Part shown: positions 34,292 to 34,689 of the stretch, one piece after another
How positions within the stretch are numbered: the first letter of the stretch is position 1
Layout of the letters: the number at the start of each line of letters is the position of its first letter
Source: Gammaproteobacteria bacterium
GTDB lineage: Bacteria; Pseudomonadota; Gammaproteobacteria; Thiotrichales; Thiotrichaceae
Reading direction: 5' to 3'
Assembly (NCBI GenBank): GCA_018822845.1
Contig: JAHJJD010000009.1
Location: forward strand, 1-34,689
Length of the DNA: 34,689 bases
Notes under the pieces: generated by a model
Told to the model about the DNA's origin: nothing
The model's input: the letters and a program-made list of their open reading frames with translations, nothing else
Databases searched by the model: none
Made by a program: the position numbers and the translations under genes

Positions 34292-34580
34292 TTACTCCAA
34301 TTCTGATTCGATGATGGGAATCCAACCTTGTTGTTCGGCGGGCAGGTGGTTTTCACTATCCAATTGTTTAAGAATTTTTAGAGCATCAGTTAAGTATTGC
34401 TTTTTATCGCTTTGTACAGATCGTGATAATTTATAGTAATCAACAACCAAACTTGTTTGCCACAGCACGACCTCTGGGTCTGTCTTGATCAGTTTTTCAT
34501 GAATGGCTAACGCGACCTTATAGAGTTTTGTTGCTTCATCAGTGTTACCTTCTGCAAGCTCTATATCCCCTATACGCATC
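34292..34580 (-). pseudogene. TPR protein, C-terminal fragment truncated by an insertion sequence
   Basis: About 96 residues of tetratricopeptide sequence: MRIGDIELAEGNTDEATKLYKVALAIHEKLIKTDP is one helical pair and LWQTSLVVDYYKLSRSVQ begins the next, followed by a terminal helix and the stop. Bacterial proteins of this type carry many repeats of the form GD..LA.GN...A...Y..AL.I.EKL...DP. Only the last units remain. The frame meets a TGA at 34595-34597 inside the terminal sequence of the adjacent insertion element, so the N-terminal part has been separated. The remainder may lie beyond the element. Confidence 0.75.
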
Positions 34581-34595
34581 TCCTTATACACAAGT
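34577..34595 (+). mobile_element. Terminal inverted repeat of an IS50/Tn5-like IS4-family element
   Basis: The last 13 bases, CTTATACACAAGT (34583-34595), are identical to the inner part of the 19-bp IS50 outside end (CTGACTCTTATACACAAGT). The transposase begins 35 bases further in, reading into the element. The element therefore starts near 34577-34582 and runs past the right edge of the window. The exact first base is uncertain. Confidence 0.75.
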
Positions 34596-34629
34596 CACCA
34601 AGTTACTGTAAAATAAACCATTTGAGCCT

Positions 34630-34689
34630 ATGAACTGGTCAGCCACCGAACTCAATGATCTCGACTTGGGAGACGAGCGCCTCAATACA
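34630..34689 (+). CDS. IS4-family (Tn5-like) transposase, N-terminal 20 residues only
   Basis: ATG at 34630 begins MNWSATELNDLDLGDERLNT, which fits the W..xEF..LDLGDxRLN.R start of the Tn5-type transposase DNA-binding domain. The gene leaves the window. Its position just inside a Tn5-like terminal repeat supports the call. Whether the transposase is intact cannot be seen. Confidence 0.8.
   Translation, partial: MNWSATELNDLDLGDERLNT

Overview
The window is chromosomal DNA from a gammaproteobacterium. The order icd, monomeric idh, clpS, clpA, infA matches a neighbourhood I know from Pseudomonas. The run fabD-fabG-acpP-fabF-pabB-pabC-mltG-tmk-holB-pilZ is the standard gammaproteobacterial fatty-acid/folate/cell-wall/replication cluster. 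A sulfur-oxidising relative such as Thiothrix is a guess from overall flavour only; nothing here proves it.

Left arm (1-8444): a broken NnrS-family gene, then an oligopeptide ABC transporter whose genes are scattered. oppA (423-1994), oppBC (3502-5263) and a short oppD (7623-8444) are separated by unrelated genes: a CPBP membrane protease with an ArsR-type regulator, a ParD/ParE-like toxin-antitoxin pair, a two-helix membrane protein resembling the 2TM domain linked to TRADD-N conflict proteins, and a class I fructose-bisphosphate aldolase. No oppF is present.

Central carbon and proteolysis (8492-16791): class I fumarase, dimeric NADP-type isocitrate dehydrogenase, monomeric isocitrate dehydrogenase, ClpS adaptor, ClpA unfoldase and convergent infA. 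Several hairpins separate these units.

Biosynthetic operon (17023-25614): ten tightly packed or overlapping genes from fabD to pilZ. pabB carries three copies of a G/C-rich palindromic repeat inside its coding sequence. Related copies lie inside rlmKL and just upstream of it.

Right arm (25615-34689): an intergenic region with a perfect AT-rich palindrome and a 24-codon ORF, a zinc-ribbon mini-protein, a conserved unknown gene, an SDR oxidoreductase, an FmdB-family zinc ribbon, an outer-membrane beta-barrel and aspS. Next comes a low-GC single-gene island: a DUF3987-type ATPase flanked by inverted and repeated ACGT-centred boxes. It is followed by rlmKL, whose first methyltransferase domain has lost its catalytic motifs. 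At the edge, a TPR gene is cut by an IS4-family element whose end closely resembles that of IS50/Tn5.

No rRNA, tRNA or CRISPR array was recognised. The observations most worth following are the DUF3987 island, the palindromic repeats inside housekeeping genes, and the decayed RlmL domain.
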